This document shows positions 32,985 through 41,355 of a stretch of 50,786 nt of DNA, piece by piece. Below the pieces are notes generated by a model. It saw nothing but the letters and a program-made list of their open reading frames with translations. It searched no databases and was not told where the DNA came from. The stretch spans positions 1 to 50,786 of the forward strand of contig JAKAVC010000046.1 in assembly GCA_021817345.1 (NCBI GenBank), read 5' to 3'. Every line of letters begins with the position of its first letter. Position 1 is the first letter of the stretch. Both the position numbers and the translations under genes were made by a program. This DNA is from Deltaproteobacteria bacterium. Lineage in GTDB: Bacteria; Desulfobacterota; Binatia; Binatales; Binataceae.

Positions 32985-32998
32985 CTACCAGACGGTAG
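32985..32998. promoter_or_regulatory. Candidate operator upstream of DUF1329 copy 1
   Basis: CTACC-AGAC-GGTAG is a 5-bp inverted repeat with a 4-nt spacer, 15 nt upstream of the ATG. Such short repeats are common TetR-type operators. The regulator is not in the window. Confidence 0.4.
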
Positions 32999-33127
32999 AT
33001 TTTCCGGAAATAATGGAGTGACACAAGGGACCGCGCCTTGAACCCCGAAAATTGCTGACACGATGCGCGCGGTCGCGTCACGCGCGCCTGCCATGCTTAC
33101 GAGGAGCGAGGCGGGTCGAAGCGCGGA

Positions 33128-34414
33128 CTACGGCGCCGCCGCGACCATCGCCCGGACAGTGAACATCGCTCTATCGACCGCGCCCATGTTGATGTACCAG
33201 CATTCGCGTTCGGGCGCCTTCGGCGCCGGCATCGCGCAGAAAGTCGCATAGCCGGTCTGCACGTCGAGGCTCGACGTATCGACGTCGAACAGGCGCTTGA
33301 ACGGATAGATGGCGACGCGCGCGTCGGGAACCGGCCGGTCGCGATAGGTCAGCCAGTAGGCGGTGCTCATGAACAGCTCGCCGGAGCGATTGTAGAGATC
33401 CTGTCCGAGCACGGCGTAGGACTCGGCGTCGACGTAGATGACGTGGCGGGAGTAAAGCTCCTCAGGTACGCGGCTGCGATTGGGCGTGGCCTGAAGGATA
33501 TAGACGCGCCGGAGTTCCCACTCGGCCGGGCAGAGACTTGCGCCGCCGTCGGTCGGGCATGCAGGAGCGGGAACCTGGGCGACGTGAAGCGACCCGAGCA
33601 TCCGCCTCTCGCCGAGGAGCTTCCAGTGGTAGTTCTCGTTTTTTGCGTCAAAGCCGGCGTAGTCGTCGGGGTCGAAGGTGTCGGGGCCGATCGCGCTGCC
33701 CAACTGCGCCTCGTTGACCCTGCGCACGCGGCGCACGCCCGGATTCCAGATCCACGTATCATCGCCGCGCCTCGGGTCGGCGTAGCGATAGCGGATTATC
33801 CCGCCGCCGTACTGGTCTTCCGGCGCGAGCAGCGGGTACATCGCGGTCAGAAACATCCGGCCGGTCTTTTTGAAATCGGGATCGATTGGCAGCGGTTCGA
33901 CCTCGGTGCGCCCGATCTCGTTGTAGGTGCGGTAATGGCCGATCTCGCTCGCATAGACGATACGGCTGTTTGCCCGTCCCGGCGTGACGTAAACCGAATG
34001 GCATCCGAAGAAGCGCGCGTCGAGGTCGTCGGTCCACATCGGGCGGAACGTCACGTTCCACGCGAGTTTGACCGCGACTTCGGGATCGTTGGCGTCGATG
34101 AAGGGAAACGGCAGGCCGGCGACGTAACCCTCGAGACTCTGGCGATCGGGAGTGAGCCGGACCTGGGAGGAATATTTTTCCGTCGCGTCCTTGTACGGCG
34201 GAGGCCATTCGATCGTTCCGGTCGGAACGATCTTCATCGTCATCCCGTGACGGACGCGCCAGTAAAGGCCGGGTCCAACCAGGTCTTTGACTTTATAGGC
34301 GTTCTCGGGAGTGATGAAATCGCCGGGTTTGACCTGTGCGACAACGGTCCCGGGGTTGACCAGACACGCGAGCACGATCGCAAGCGCCGCCGCCACGCCT
34401 GCAAACGCACGCAT
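33128..34414 (-). CDS. DUF1329 outer-membrane lipid-transfer-like protein (copy 2)
   Basis: A 428-residue paralogue of the neighbouring gene with the same block order (AQVKPGDFITPENAYKVKDL, WRVRHGMTMKIVPTGTIEWP, YRYADPRRGDDTWIWNPGVR, ARVAIYPFKRLF). The start at 34414 (MRAFAGVAAALAIVLACLV) gives a clean signal peptide cleaved after VVAQ. The longer frame to 34471 would place an inverted repeat operator inside the gene and adds a non-signal N-terminus. Loops differ between copies (for example LGSAIGPDTFDPDDY here), which suggests diversified ligand or partner binding. Confidence 0.88.
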   Translation of the reverse strand: MRAFAGVAAALAIVLACLVNPGTVVAQVKPGDFITPENAYKVKDLVGPGLYWRVRHGMTMKIVPTGTIEWPPPYKDATEKYSSQVRLTPDRQSLEGYVAGLPFPFIDANDPEVAVKLAWNVTFRPMWTDDLDARFFGCHSVYVTPGRANSRIVYASEIGHYRTYNEIGRTEVEPLPIDPDFKKTGRMFLTAMYPLLAPEDQYGGGIIRYRYADPRRGDDTWIWNPGVRRVRRVNEAQLGSAIGPDTFDPDDYAGFDAKNENYHWKLLGERRMLGSLHVAQVPAPACPTDGGASLCPAEWELRRVYILQATPNRSRVPEELYSRHVIYVDAESYAVLGQDLYNRSGELFMSTAYWLTYRDRPVPDARVAIYPFKRLFDVDTSSLDVQTGYATFCAMPAPKAPERECWYINMGAVDRAMFTVRAMVAAAP

Positions 34415-34435
34415 CGACCTCTGTCTGCTGCTCAC

Positions 34436-34450
34436 CCGACAAATTGTCGG
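34436..34450. promoter_or_regulatory. Candidate operator upstream of DUF1329 copy 2
   Basis: CCGACAA-A-TTGTCGG is a perfect 7-bp inverted repeat, 22 nt upstream of the start. It overlaps a possible -10 (GACAAT), which lies 17 nt after TTGCTT on the minus strand, as expected for a repressor site. It is unrelated in sequence to the repeat before copy 1. Confidence 0.5.
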
Positions 34451-34677
34451 CAAATCTGAACAATAAAGCAAGCAGAACGGCTATGATGGCGGTGGATGGC
34501 GACAGCCCAGGCGTGGCGGCATCTCTCATCGCACGAGCCGCGTGCCTGGCCGCCTCGCGGGTCAGGCCGCCATCCGGGGACGGTCGTGAGCGCAATCATC
34601 GCGCGCGGCGCGAGGAACAGCCCGGTCTCTGGTTTTCGATGCGGCCGGGCGCGCCGACTGAACTGAAGGCTTGCGAT

Positions 34678-35604
34678 TTACGCGATTACTCCTTTGTCAA
34701 GGAGCGAATCGACGAGGAGATGAAAGTATATAAGCCCGCCGAAGCGGCTCCATCGCGCAAGCGCACGGCGCACGCCTTCGTAATCGAGTTCGCGCCGAAG
34801 ACCCATCCGCCGCGCGAGCGCGTTGCGCCCGCCCACGTCGTCGCCGGGAAAAATATGCACCCGTCCGAAACCGCGCAGCATCACGTACTCCGCGGTCCAT
34901 CGCCCGACGCCCTTGAGAGCGCAGAGCGCGGCGAGCGCCGCTTTGTCGTCGAGCGTCTCGATGCGCGAGAAGCCGGGAGCGTGGGAATCTGAATCGAGCG
35001 CCGCAAGCCCTGTAACGTATCTCGCCTTGCCGCGGCTGAGGCCAAGCTCGCGAAGCCGCTCGATATCGGCCCGCGCGAGCACCGACGAATCGGGAAAGGC
35101 GAACGTTTGCTCGCCGCCTCGCCGGAGCGAACGCCCGTAATTCGCGACGAGGCGGTTTACGACGTGAAGACCCGCGTCGAGCGAGATCTGCTGGCAGGCG
35201 ATAGCATTGACGAAGGCCTCGAAGTTGACGGGAAATCGCACCGGCTTTATCCCGCGAAGCCGGGTCACCATCGGACCGAGAGTCGAGTCCTCTCGCGCAA
35301 GGTCATAAAATTCGCGCAAGTCGCGATCGAGACCGAGCATCCGATTCAGCATCGCCTCGATATTCCCGCCGATTGCGGACGAGACGCCGCGTCCCGACAC
35401 AGTTGCGACAAGATTGGGCCGTTCAACGCTCCCGCACTGTTCGACGGCGACTTCGACGACGGTTTCGCCATGCGACACAATCCTGCGGTAAATGCCGCCG
35501 TCGAAGCGATCGACGATATTGTGCGGACGCCGTTTCAGCGCCCACGCGGTGAGATCGAGCCGAAACGGCGGTTTTACCGAAAGTCTCAGCCGAATGTCCG
35601 GCAT
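34678..35604 (-). CDS. DNA-3-methyladenine glycosylase II (AlkA-type)
   Basis: A 308-residue base-excision repair enzyme. The N-terminal domain (1-120) is followed by the HhH-GPD domain: the region PVNFEAFVNAIACQQISLDAG, the hairpin LKGVGRWTAEYVMLRGFGR and the catalytic Asp in IFPGDDVGGRNAL. It removes alkylated bases from DNA. No 4Fe-4S Cys cluster is present, consistent with AlkA and not EndoIII. It is a single gene, divergent from the proton ATPase gene. Confidence 0.92.
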   Translation of the reverse strand: MPDIRLRLSVKPPFRLDLTAWALKRRPHNIVDRFDGGIYRRIVSHGETVVEVAVEQCGSVERPNLVATVSGRGVSSAIGGNIEAMLNRMLGLDRDLREFYDLAREDSTLGPMVTRLRGIKPVRFPVNFEAFVNAIACQQISLDAGLHVVNRLVANYGRSLRRGGEQTFAFPDSSVLARADIERLRELGLSRGKARYVTGLAALDSDSHAPGFSRIETLDDKAALAALCALKGVGRWTAEYVMLRGFGRVHIFPGDDVGGRNALARRMGLRRELDYEGVRRALARWSRFGGLIYFHLLVDSLLDKGVIA

Positions 35605-35801
35605 CGAATTACCTGCGGCATATGCACGTCCCGGTTAAGGCGAATGTGTTTCCATTGGAATCAGTCAACGCGACATTACGACACGCGAAAACGGCACGCT
35701 ATTCCAGGTATGTCGGGAATTCAAAGCAACTTGTTCTCAGGATCATGCCAATTTCCTGATTGGTACGCACTATGCGTTCAATCCGCCGCGGGTGATTTCC
35801 G

Positions 35802-38321
35802 ATGCCGCTCATGCAATCCAAAGTCGAAGACCAATCGAAAGCCGAAAAGGCCGAAACCCCGGACCAGGAAGAGGAAAAAATCCCTCTCGAAACCGTCGTC
35901 AAGGAACTCGGCGCGGACCTCGAACGCGGCCTCACGTCAGACGAAGCGGGCAAGCGGCTCGAAAAATACGGGCCGAACGCCATCCCCGAGAAGCATGTCA
36001 GTCCCGTCGTCAAGTTTCTGTCGTTCTTCTGGGGCCCGATTCCCTGGATGATCGAAATCGCCGCAGTTCTCTCCGGCGTCGTCCATCACTGGACCGATTT
36101 CATCATCATCATGGTGATGCTGCTGCTCAATTCGGTGGTCGGCTTTTGGGAGGAGTTCAAGGCCGACACGGCGATCCAGGCACTGAAGCAGCGGCTTGCG
36201 CTCAAGGCCAGGGTGCTGCGCGACGGCAAATGGTCGAGCGTCGAGGCGAAATCGCTGGTGCCCGGCGACGTCGTCGAAGTGCAGCTTGGAAATATCGTTC
36301 CCGCCGATCTGAAACTGGCAGGCGGCGAGTTCCTGAGCCTGGATCAATCCGCCCTCACCGGAGAATCGCTTCCCGTCGACAAGCACGTGGGCGACGTCGC
36401 CTACGCCGGTTCGATCGTGCGGATGGGGCAAATGAGAGCGGTCGTTTCAGCCACCGGTGTGAACACGTTTTTCGGCAAGACCGCGATGCTGGTCGAGAAG
36501 GCCGAGAAACATTCGCACTTCCAGGACGCGGTGCTTCGAATCGGAAACTTTCTCATCCTGAACACGCTATGGCTGGTCGCGCTGATCGTTATCGTCGCGC
36601 TGTTCCGCGGCGATCCGATGGTCGACACGATTCTTTTCGCCCTGGTGCTGACGGTTGCGGCGATTCCGGTCGCGCTGCCCGCGGTGCTGTCGGTCACGAT
36701 GGCGGTCGGCGCGTCAACGCTGGCCGCGATGCGCGCGATAGTGTCGCGCCTGGTGTCAATCGAGGAAATGGCAGGGATGGACGTGCTGTGCTCGGACAAG
36801 ACCGGCACGCTCACCAAGAATCAACTCGTGCTCGGCGAGCCGGTCGTGATGGGCGGGAGCACCCGCGACGAACTGATCGAGTCGGCCGCGCTCGCCTCGC
36901 AACGGGAAGCGCCCGACGCGATCGACGAGGCGATCTTCCAGGCGCTCGGCGACAAGGCGAAACTCGCCGGCTACAAGGTCGTGAAATTCACGCCGTTCGA
37001 TCCGGTGCACAAGCGCGCGGAGGCCGACGTTCAGCACAACGCGGCGCGTTTCAAGGCCCCCAAGGGCGCTCCGCAGGTGATCCTCGAGCTTGCGCGCCCC
37101 GATGCGTCAACCCGTAACCAGGCGGAGAGCCAGGTCGAGGTTTTCGCGAAGAAAGGTTATCGCACGCTTGGCGTTGCGCGCAGTGAGGCCGACGGCGCCT
37201 GGCGTTTCCTCGGGCTGCTCCCGATGTTCGATCCGCCGCGCGACGATTCCAGGGCAACCATCGACGTGGCGCGCTCGATGGGGCTGAAAATCAAGATGGT
37301 TACCGGCGATCACGAGGCGATCGCGCGCCAGATCGCCGGCGTGCTTGGACTCGGCCGCAATATCGTCAAGGCCGAGGACGCGTTTCCGGGCGGCCACATC
37401 ATGTCAACCGAGGCAATCGAAAGAGCCGACGGATTCGCCCAGGTTTTCCCCGATCACAAGTTCAAGATCGTCAAGGCGCTGCAGGCCGAAGGCCATCTGG
37501 TCGGGATGACCGGCGACGGCGTGAACGACGCGCCCGCGCTCAAGCAGGCCGACGTGGGAATCGCGGTCAGCGGCGCGACCGACGCGGCGCGCGCGGCCGC
37601 CGACCTTGTGCTCACCGAGCCGGGACTTTCCGTGATCACGCGCGCGGTGGAAGAGGCGCGCAGGATCTTCGAGCGGATGAATGCCTACGCGATCTACCGG
37701 ATCGCCGAGACGATCCGCGTCCTGCTCTTCATGACGCTTTCGATCATCGCCTACAATTTCTATCCCGTCACCGCAGTCATGATCGTTCTGATCGCGATCC
37801 TCAACGACTTCCCGATCATGATGATCGCCTACGACAATCAGCCGGTCGCGCCGCGGCCGGTCCGATGGGACATGCATCGGGTACTGATGGTTTCGAGCGC
37901 GCTCGGCCTGATGGGCGTGATCGAATCGTTCCTGCTGCTGTGGATTGCCAAGGCGTTCATGGCGCTTCCGGCGCCCATCGTTCAGACCGTGATTTTCCTG
38001 AAGCTTCTGGTCGCCGGCCATCTGACGATCTATGTCACGCGCAACGTCGGGAAAATCTGGGATCGGCCGTGGCCGAACTGGAAATTTTTCACCGCGTGCG
38101 AAACCACGCAGGCGATTGGCACGCTCGCCGCCGTCTACGGATGGTTCGTTACGCCGATCGGATGGGAGTACGCGCTCGGCGTGTGGGGATACGCGCTGGT
38201 ATGGTTCCTCGTCGAGAGCGCGGTCAAGATCTCGACCTACAGGATGCTCCGGAGCGGCACGCGGCTGCATGAGCGTCATCTGGCGAGGATCGGCGCGAGC
38301 TTCAATTCGCACGCCCCGTAG
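35802..38321 (+). CDS. Plasma-membrane proton-pumping P-type ATPase (P3A)
   Basis: An 839-residue cation pump. The cytoplasmic N-terminus leads to GLTSDEAGKRLEKYGPN, membrane segments around 70-120, the actuator motif SLDQSALTGESLPVDKH, the phosphorylation site CSDKTGTLTKN (Asp332), KMVTGDHEAIARQIAG, GMTGDGVNDAPALKQADVGI and six C-terminal membrane segments. The sequence is of the H+-ATPase type found in plants, fungi, archaea and some bacteria; it lacks heavy-metal CPC motifs. It exports protons for pH homeostasis or ion gradients. A hairpin spans its stop codon. Confidence 0.93.
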   Translation: MPLMQSKVEDQSKAEKAETPDQEEEKIPLETVVKELGADLERGLTSDEAGKRLEKYGPNAIPEKHVSPVVKFLSFFWGPIPWMIEIAAVLSGVVHHWTDFIIIMVMLLLNSVVGFWEEFKADTAIQALKQRLALKARVLRDGKWSSVEAKSLVPGDVVEVQLGNIVPADLKLAGGEFLSLDQSALTGESLPVDKHVGDVAYAGSIVRMGQMRAVVSATGVNTFFGKTAMLVEKAEKHSHFQDAVLRIGNFLILNTLWLVALIVIVALFRGDPMVDTILFALVLTVAAIPVALPAVLSVTMAVGASTLAAMRAIVSRLVSIEEMAGMDVLCSDKTGTLTKNQLVLGEPVVMGGSTRDELIESAALASQREAPDAIDEAIFQALGDKAKLAGYKVVKFTPFDPVHKRAEADVQHNAARFKAPKGAPQVILELARPDASTRNQAESQVEVFAKKGYRTLGVARSEADGAWRFLGLLPMFDPPRDDSRATIDVARSMGLKIKMVTGDHEAIARQIAGVLGLGRNIVKAEDAFPGGHIMSTEAIERADGFAQVFPDHKFKIVKALQAEGHLVGMTGDGVNDAPALKQADVGIAVSGATDAARAAADLVLTEPGLSVITRAVEEARRIFERMNAYAIYRIAETIRVLLFMTLSIIAYNFYPVTAVMIVLIAILNDFPIMMIAYDNQPVAPRPVRWDMHRVLMVSSALGLMGVIESFLLLWIAKAFMALPAPIVQTVIFLKLLVAGHLTIYVTRNVGKIWDRPWPNWKFFTACETTQAIGTLAAVYGWFVTPIGWEYALGVWGYALVWFLVESAVKISTYRMLRSGTRLHERHLARIGASFNSHAP

Positions 38322-38336
38322 CCGCGCGAGCGGCTA
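38319..38336. terminator. Bidirectional hairpin between convergent genes
   Basis: TAGCCGC-GCGA-GCGGCTA is a perfect 7-bp stem with a tetraloop. It covers the stop codon of the proton ATPase on one arm and the stop of the lipoprotein gene on the other. TTCGATTTCGTT follows on the plus side. It probably terminates transcription in both directions. Confidence 0.6.
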
Positions 38337-38558
38337 TTCGATTTCGTTCTGCGGGATGGGCTGACCGGACGGAGTCGTCGGTTTGCTCTGCGAAGTGGAT
38401 CCCCGCTTGCCGGAGGTCGTCGTCTTATCCGGATGCTCGTACTTGTATCCCTGATAGGCAAGGCTGGGAATCGCCAGCCACACGCATCCCGAAACTCCAA
38501 CCGAAAGAACGGCCAGCGCAACCACAACCAGCGAGCGGCGCATGAAGCGAAAAATCAC
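38334..38558 (-). CDS. Small lipoprotein of unknown function
   Basis: A 74-residue protein with a lipoprotein signal (MRRSLVVVALAVLSVGVSGC, lipobox VSGC), then WLAIPSLAYQGYKYEHPDK and a hydrophilic Ser/Thr/Lys/Pro tail. The real start is probably the ATG at codon 6. The lpxD gene begins far upstream and ends 4 nt before this frame, so the two are on one transcript, and the product is likely an envelope protein. No family is recognised. Confidence 0.65.
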   Translation of the reverse strand: MIFRFMRRSLVVVALAVLSVGVSGCVWLAIPSLAYQGYKYEHPDKTTTSGKRGSTSQSKPTTPSGQPIPQNEIE

Positions 38559-38561
38559 AAC

Positions 38562-39590
38562 TCAGTCTCCTGTTTCACGGGTAAGTTCCCGGACCTGTTT
38601 TTCGAGCGCCCTCATCCGGCGCAGCAGTTCGGGCAGCCGCGGCAGCGCGGCCGAGTAGCGCCGCCAATGGCGAACGTCCACGGCGGGCGTGCCGCCGATT
38701 ATCGAGCCTGCGTCCACGTCGTGCGGGATGCCCGACTGCGCGACGACCATCACCCGGTCGCCGATCTTCGCATGGTCGGCGCATCCCGACTGTCCGCCGA
38801 ACTGGCACCATCGTCCCACCCTGACCGAGCCCGCAAGTCCCACGTGCGCGGCGAAACGCGAGTATTCGCCGACCTCACAATTGTGGCCGATATGCACCAG
38901 GTTATCGAGCTTCACGCCCTTGTGCAGAATCGTCGCGCCCATCGTTGCCCGATCGACCGTCGAGTTCGCGCCGATCTCCACGTCATCCTCGATAATGACG
39001 GTTCCGACCTGCGGAATCTTGAACAGGCCGCCGTTATGCTCGCCGAAGCCGAATCCCTCCGCGCCGACAACCACCCCGTTGAGCAGCGTGACCCGGTTGC
39101 CGATTACGACGCCCTCGCGAATCGAAACCTGGCTATGGCAGACGAAGCCGTCGCCGATAGTCACATTCGGATAGATGGTGACGTGGGGATGGATGACGGC
39201 GTCGCGCCCGATAGTGACGCCCGAACCGATCGAAACGAAGGCGCCGATCGAGGCTCCTTCGCCAATCTTTGCGTCGGGCGCGATATTGGCCGTCGGGTCG
39301 ATTCCGGCGGCCGGCCGATACGGGGGAAAAAAGATTTCCAGGATCCTCGCGAAATCGTAATACGGGTTCGAACTGATCAGCGTCGCGCATCGCGCGCGCG
39401 GCGCGAAGCTCTCCGGCACGACCGCGCACGAGGCGGCGGTCTTCTTGAGCGCCGGAAGATATTTTTCCGCAGCTACGAAGATCACGGTGCCGGGGATCGC
39501 CGCCTCGATCGGTGCCGGGGCGAAGATCTCCGCCTCGGCGTTGCCGCGCAGTTCCAATCCGAGTCTCGATGCGAGTTCGCCAAGTTTCAT
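38562..39590 (-). CDS. lpxD: UDP-3-O-acylglucosamine N-acyltransferase
   Basis: A 342-residue enzyme that adds the second acyl chain in lipid A synthesis from acyl-ACP. The N-terminal uridine-binding domain (MKLGELASRLGLELRGN to about 100) precedes a left-handed beta-helix of hexapeptide repeats (IGEGASIGAFVSIGSGVTIG and following). The catalytic His lies in LVHIGHNCEVGEYSRFA, and a C-terminal helix ends the protein. Length and motifs are normal. It shows that the organism makes lipid A. It is followed by the small lipoprotein gene. Confidence 0.95.
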   Translation of the reverse strand: MKLGELASRLGLELRGNAEAEIFAPAPIEAAIPGTVIFVAAEKYLPALKKTAASCAVVPESFAPRARCATLISSNPYYDFARILEIFFPPYRPAAGIDPTANIAPDAKIGEGASIGAFVSIGSGVTIGRDAVIHPHVTIYPNVTIGDGFVCHSQVSIREGVVIGNRVTLLNGVVVGAEGFGFGEHNGGLFKIPQVGTVIIEDDVEIGANSTVDRATMGATILHKGVKLDNLVHIGHNCEVGEYSRFAAHVGLAGSVRVGRWCQFGGQSGCADHAKIGDRVMVVAQSGIPHDVDAGSIIGGTPAVDVRHWRRYSAALPRLPELLRRMRALEKQVRELTRETGD

Positions 39591-39681
39591 GGTTTGCTTC
39601 TCGTATGCATTTTTTCTGCGATTCGCCGCCCGCGCGGACGGCGGGTTAACCGATCGGCGGCAGGGTTTCCGTCAAGGCGCG

Positions 39682-40791
39682 TCAGGCGAAGGCGCCGAGC
39701 GCGCGCAGCGACTCGATCACTTCATCCGGTTGCACCCGCACAAGACAATTGTAGTGACCGAAGCGGCAGGTGCGCGCAAGACAGGGGCTGCATTCGAGCC
39801 GATGCCATATAACGCGGGTGCGCGGCCCGAGCGGGCCGGTGCGGTTCGGATTGGTCGAGCCGAAAATCGCGACGGTCGGGGTGCCGAGCGCCCCCGCGAT
39901 ATGCATCGCACCCGAGTCATTGCCCGCGAAGGCGCGCGCGAGCGAGAGCGTGGCGACGAGCTCCGCGACGCTCGTCTCACCGGCGGCGACAATCGCGCCC
40001 GCGCGGCTCATCGCGGCCACCTGTTCGCATCGCGGGCGCTCCGACGGCGCTCCAACCAGGACTGCTTGCGCGCCGAATTCGCTCTCAAGCAGATCGACAA
40101 GCGCGGCAAACTTCGCGGCGGGCCATTCCTTGGCCGGACCGTAGGCCGCCGCCGGGGCGAGCGCGACCAGCGGCGCGCCAGGGCGCTTTCGCCGCTCGCC
40201 GAGCCACGCCGTCATCCGTTCAAGGCTCGCCGGCGCGGGGCGAATCGCGAAGTCGTCCGGGTCGCCCTGGATTCCGAGCGTCTCGCGCACCATCGCAAGC
40301 CAGTAGTGCACCTGATGACCGTCGAGAGCGTCCGCAGGCGGCGCGGCCTTATGGGTCAGCATCGGGCCGCGAAGGTCGGCGATATAACCGGCCCGCCGCG
40401 CGATTCCGGCCGCGGCGACCCATAGCGCCGAGTCGAAACTGTTCGGCATCACGACCGCGAGATCGAATCCGCGCGAGCGTAGCTCCGCGATTATCCTGAA
40501 TCGAGCGCCAAGGCCGGCCAGCCCCGAGCCGAGCGAATAGGGAATCACTTCATCGAGCCAGTCCGCGCCCTCGAAGAAACCCGCGAGTTCCTTTTTGACC
40601 AGGACCGCAAGATGCGCCGACGCAAAGGCGCGCCGCACCGCGCGCATCGCGGGCAGGCTCATCACGAGGTCGCCGAGCCAGTTCACCGCCTTGATTACGA
40701 CGCGCGACGGCCGGGGCGCGAGAAGCGCGCGGCCCGACGGCGCCGGATGCGGCGCAAGAAACCGTTCCTGCTCCGCGCCCGTCATCGGCAA
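39682..40791 (-). CDS. waaF: Lipopolysaccharide heptosyltransferase II-like (GT9)
   Basis: A 369-residue glycosyltransferase family 9 protein: VVIKAVNWLGDLVMSLPAMR at the N-terminus, PAAAYGPAKEWPAAKFAALV in the middle, the nucleotide-sugar site GNDSGAMHIAGALGTPTVAI, and the C-terminal ECSPCLARTCRFGHYNCL typical of WaaF. It transfers heptose to the LPS core at the inner membrane. A C-terminal tail DEVIESLRALGAF completes the fold. It is 48 nt downstream of the selenoprotein gene on the same strand and may share its transcript. Confidence 0.9.
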   Translation of the reverse strand: MPMTGAEQERFLAPHPAPSGRALLAPRPSRVVIKAVNWLGDLVMSLPAMRAVRRAFASAHLAVLVKKELAGFFEGADWLDEVIPYSLGSGLAGLGARFRIIAELRSRGFDLAVVMPNSFDSALWVAAAGIARRAGYIADLRGPMLTHKAAPPADALDGHQVHYWLAMVRETLGIQGDPDDFAIRPAPASLERMTAWLGERRKRPGAPLVALAPAAAYGPAKEWPAAKFAALVDLLESEFGAQAVLVGAPSERPRCEQVAAMSRAGAIVAAGETSVAELVATLSLARAFAGNDSGAMHIAGALGTPTVAIFGSTNPNRTGPLGPRTRVIWHRLECSPCLARTCRFGHYNCLVRVQPDEVIESLRALGAFA

Positions 40792-40839
40792 ATCGCGGTC
40801 GGTGAAATCGCGACTCGTGCGCGAGCGAGCCGCTGCAAT

Positions 40840-41355
40840 TCAGTTCGACAACGCCGCAACGAGTTGTTCGACGATCGCGTCGGCCTTCGCGCGCATCTCG
40901 TCGTCAGTAGCATCCTGGATCGGATGGGGCACGAAGACGCGCCTGACCTCGGGCAATCCGAGCGCCTCAGCCTGCTTTTCCGCCGCATCCGCGAACACGT
41001 GCGAGGCGGCAACCACCGACGGCCGTCCATTGATTTCAAACCACACCGAATCGTGCACACTGCACGTTGTGCACGACCCTCAATCGGCGAGCGCCTCGAT
41101 TACAAAGCCGTTCTCCTCGGCGATACGCCGGCGCAGGTCCTCGGGCGCGGGCCTGGCGAAGGTTGGCTTGCGGTAGCGGCGAATCTCGACGCCGGGGAAC
41201 CGCTCCTTGAGGCGCTCCTCCAGGCGGTTCATCAGCACGTCTCCGCGCGGTTTCGAGATGTCGAGAAGCGCGATCGAGCCCGCAGGAGCGCCGGGGCGCT
41301 TTGCCAGCGAGCGTCTTATCGGGACGCGCTCATCGGTCGGATCGACAATCTGCAT
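40840..41355 (-). CDS. UGSC-family selenoprotein (in-frame UGA = Sec92)
   Basis: Two abutting frames (41080-41355 and 40840-41058) are in one register, separated by TGA at 41080-41082. Reading the TGA as selenocysteine gives a 171-residue protein with the family motif U-G-S-C at 92-95, followed by TTCSVHDSVWFEINGRP and FVPHPIQDATDDEM, the layout of UGSC-containing proteins known from marine selenoproteomes. A perfect 8-bp hairpin follows the UGA. The partner gene upstream overlaps as TGATG. The role is unknown; Sec92 and Cys95 form a redox-like U-x-x-C. Decoding needs SelA, SelB and tRNA-Sec elsewhere in the genome. Confidence 0.88.
41051..41076 (-). promoter_or_regulatory. Candidate bacterial SECIS hairpin
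   Basis: On the mRNA, UGA is followed by GGG and then UCGUGCAC, a 10-nt loop AACGUGCAGU and GUGCACGA, a perfect 8-bp stem inside the coding region directly after the Sec codon. Bacterial SECIS elements lie here and recruit SelB. The loop starts 11 nt after the UGA, somewhat nearer than in many described elements, so loop alternatives are possible. Confidence 0.65.
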
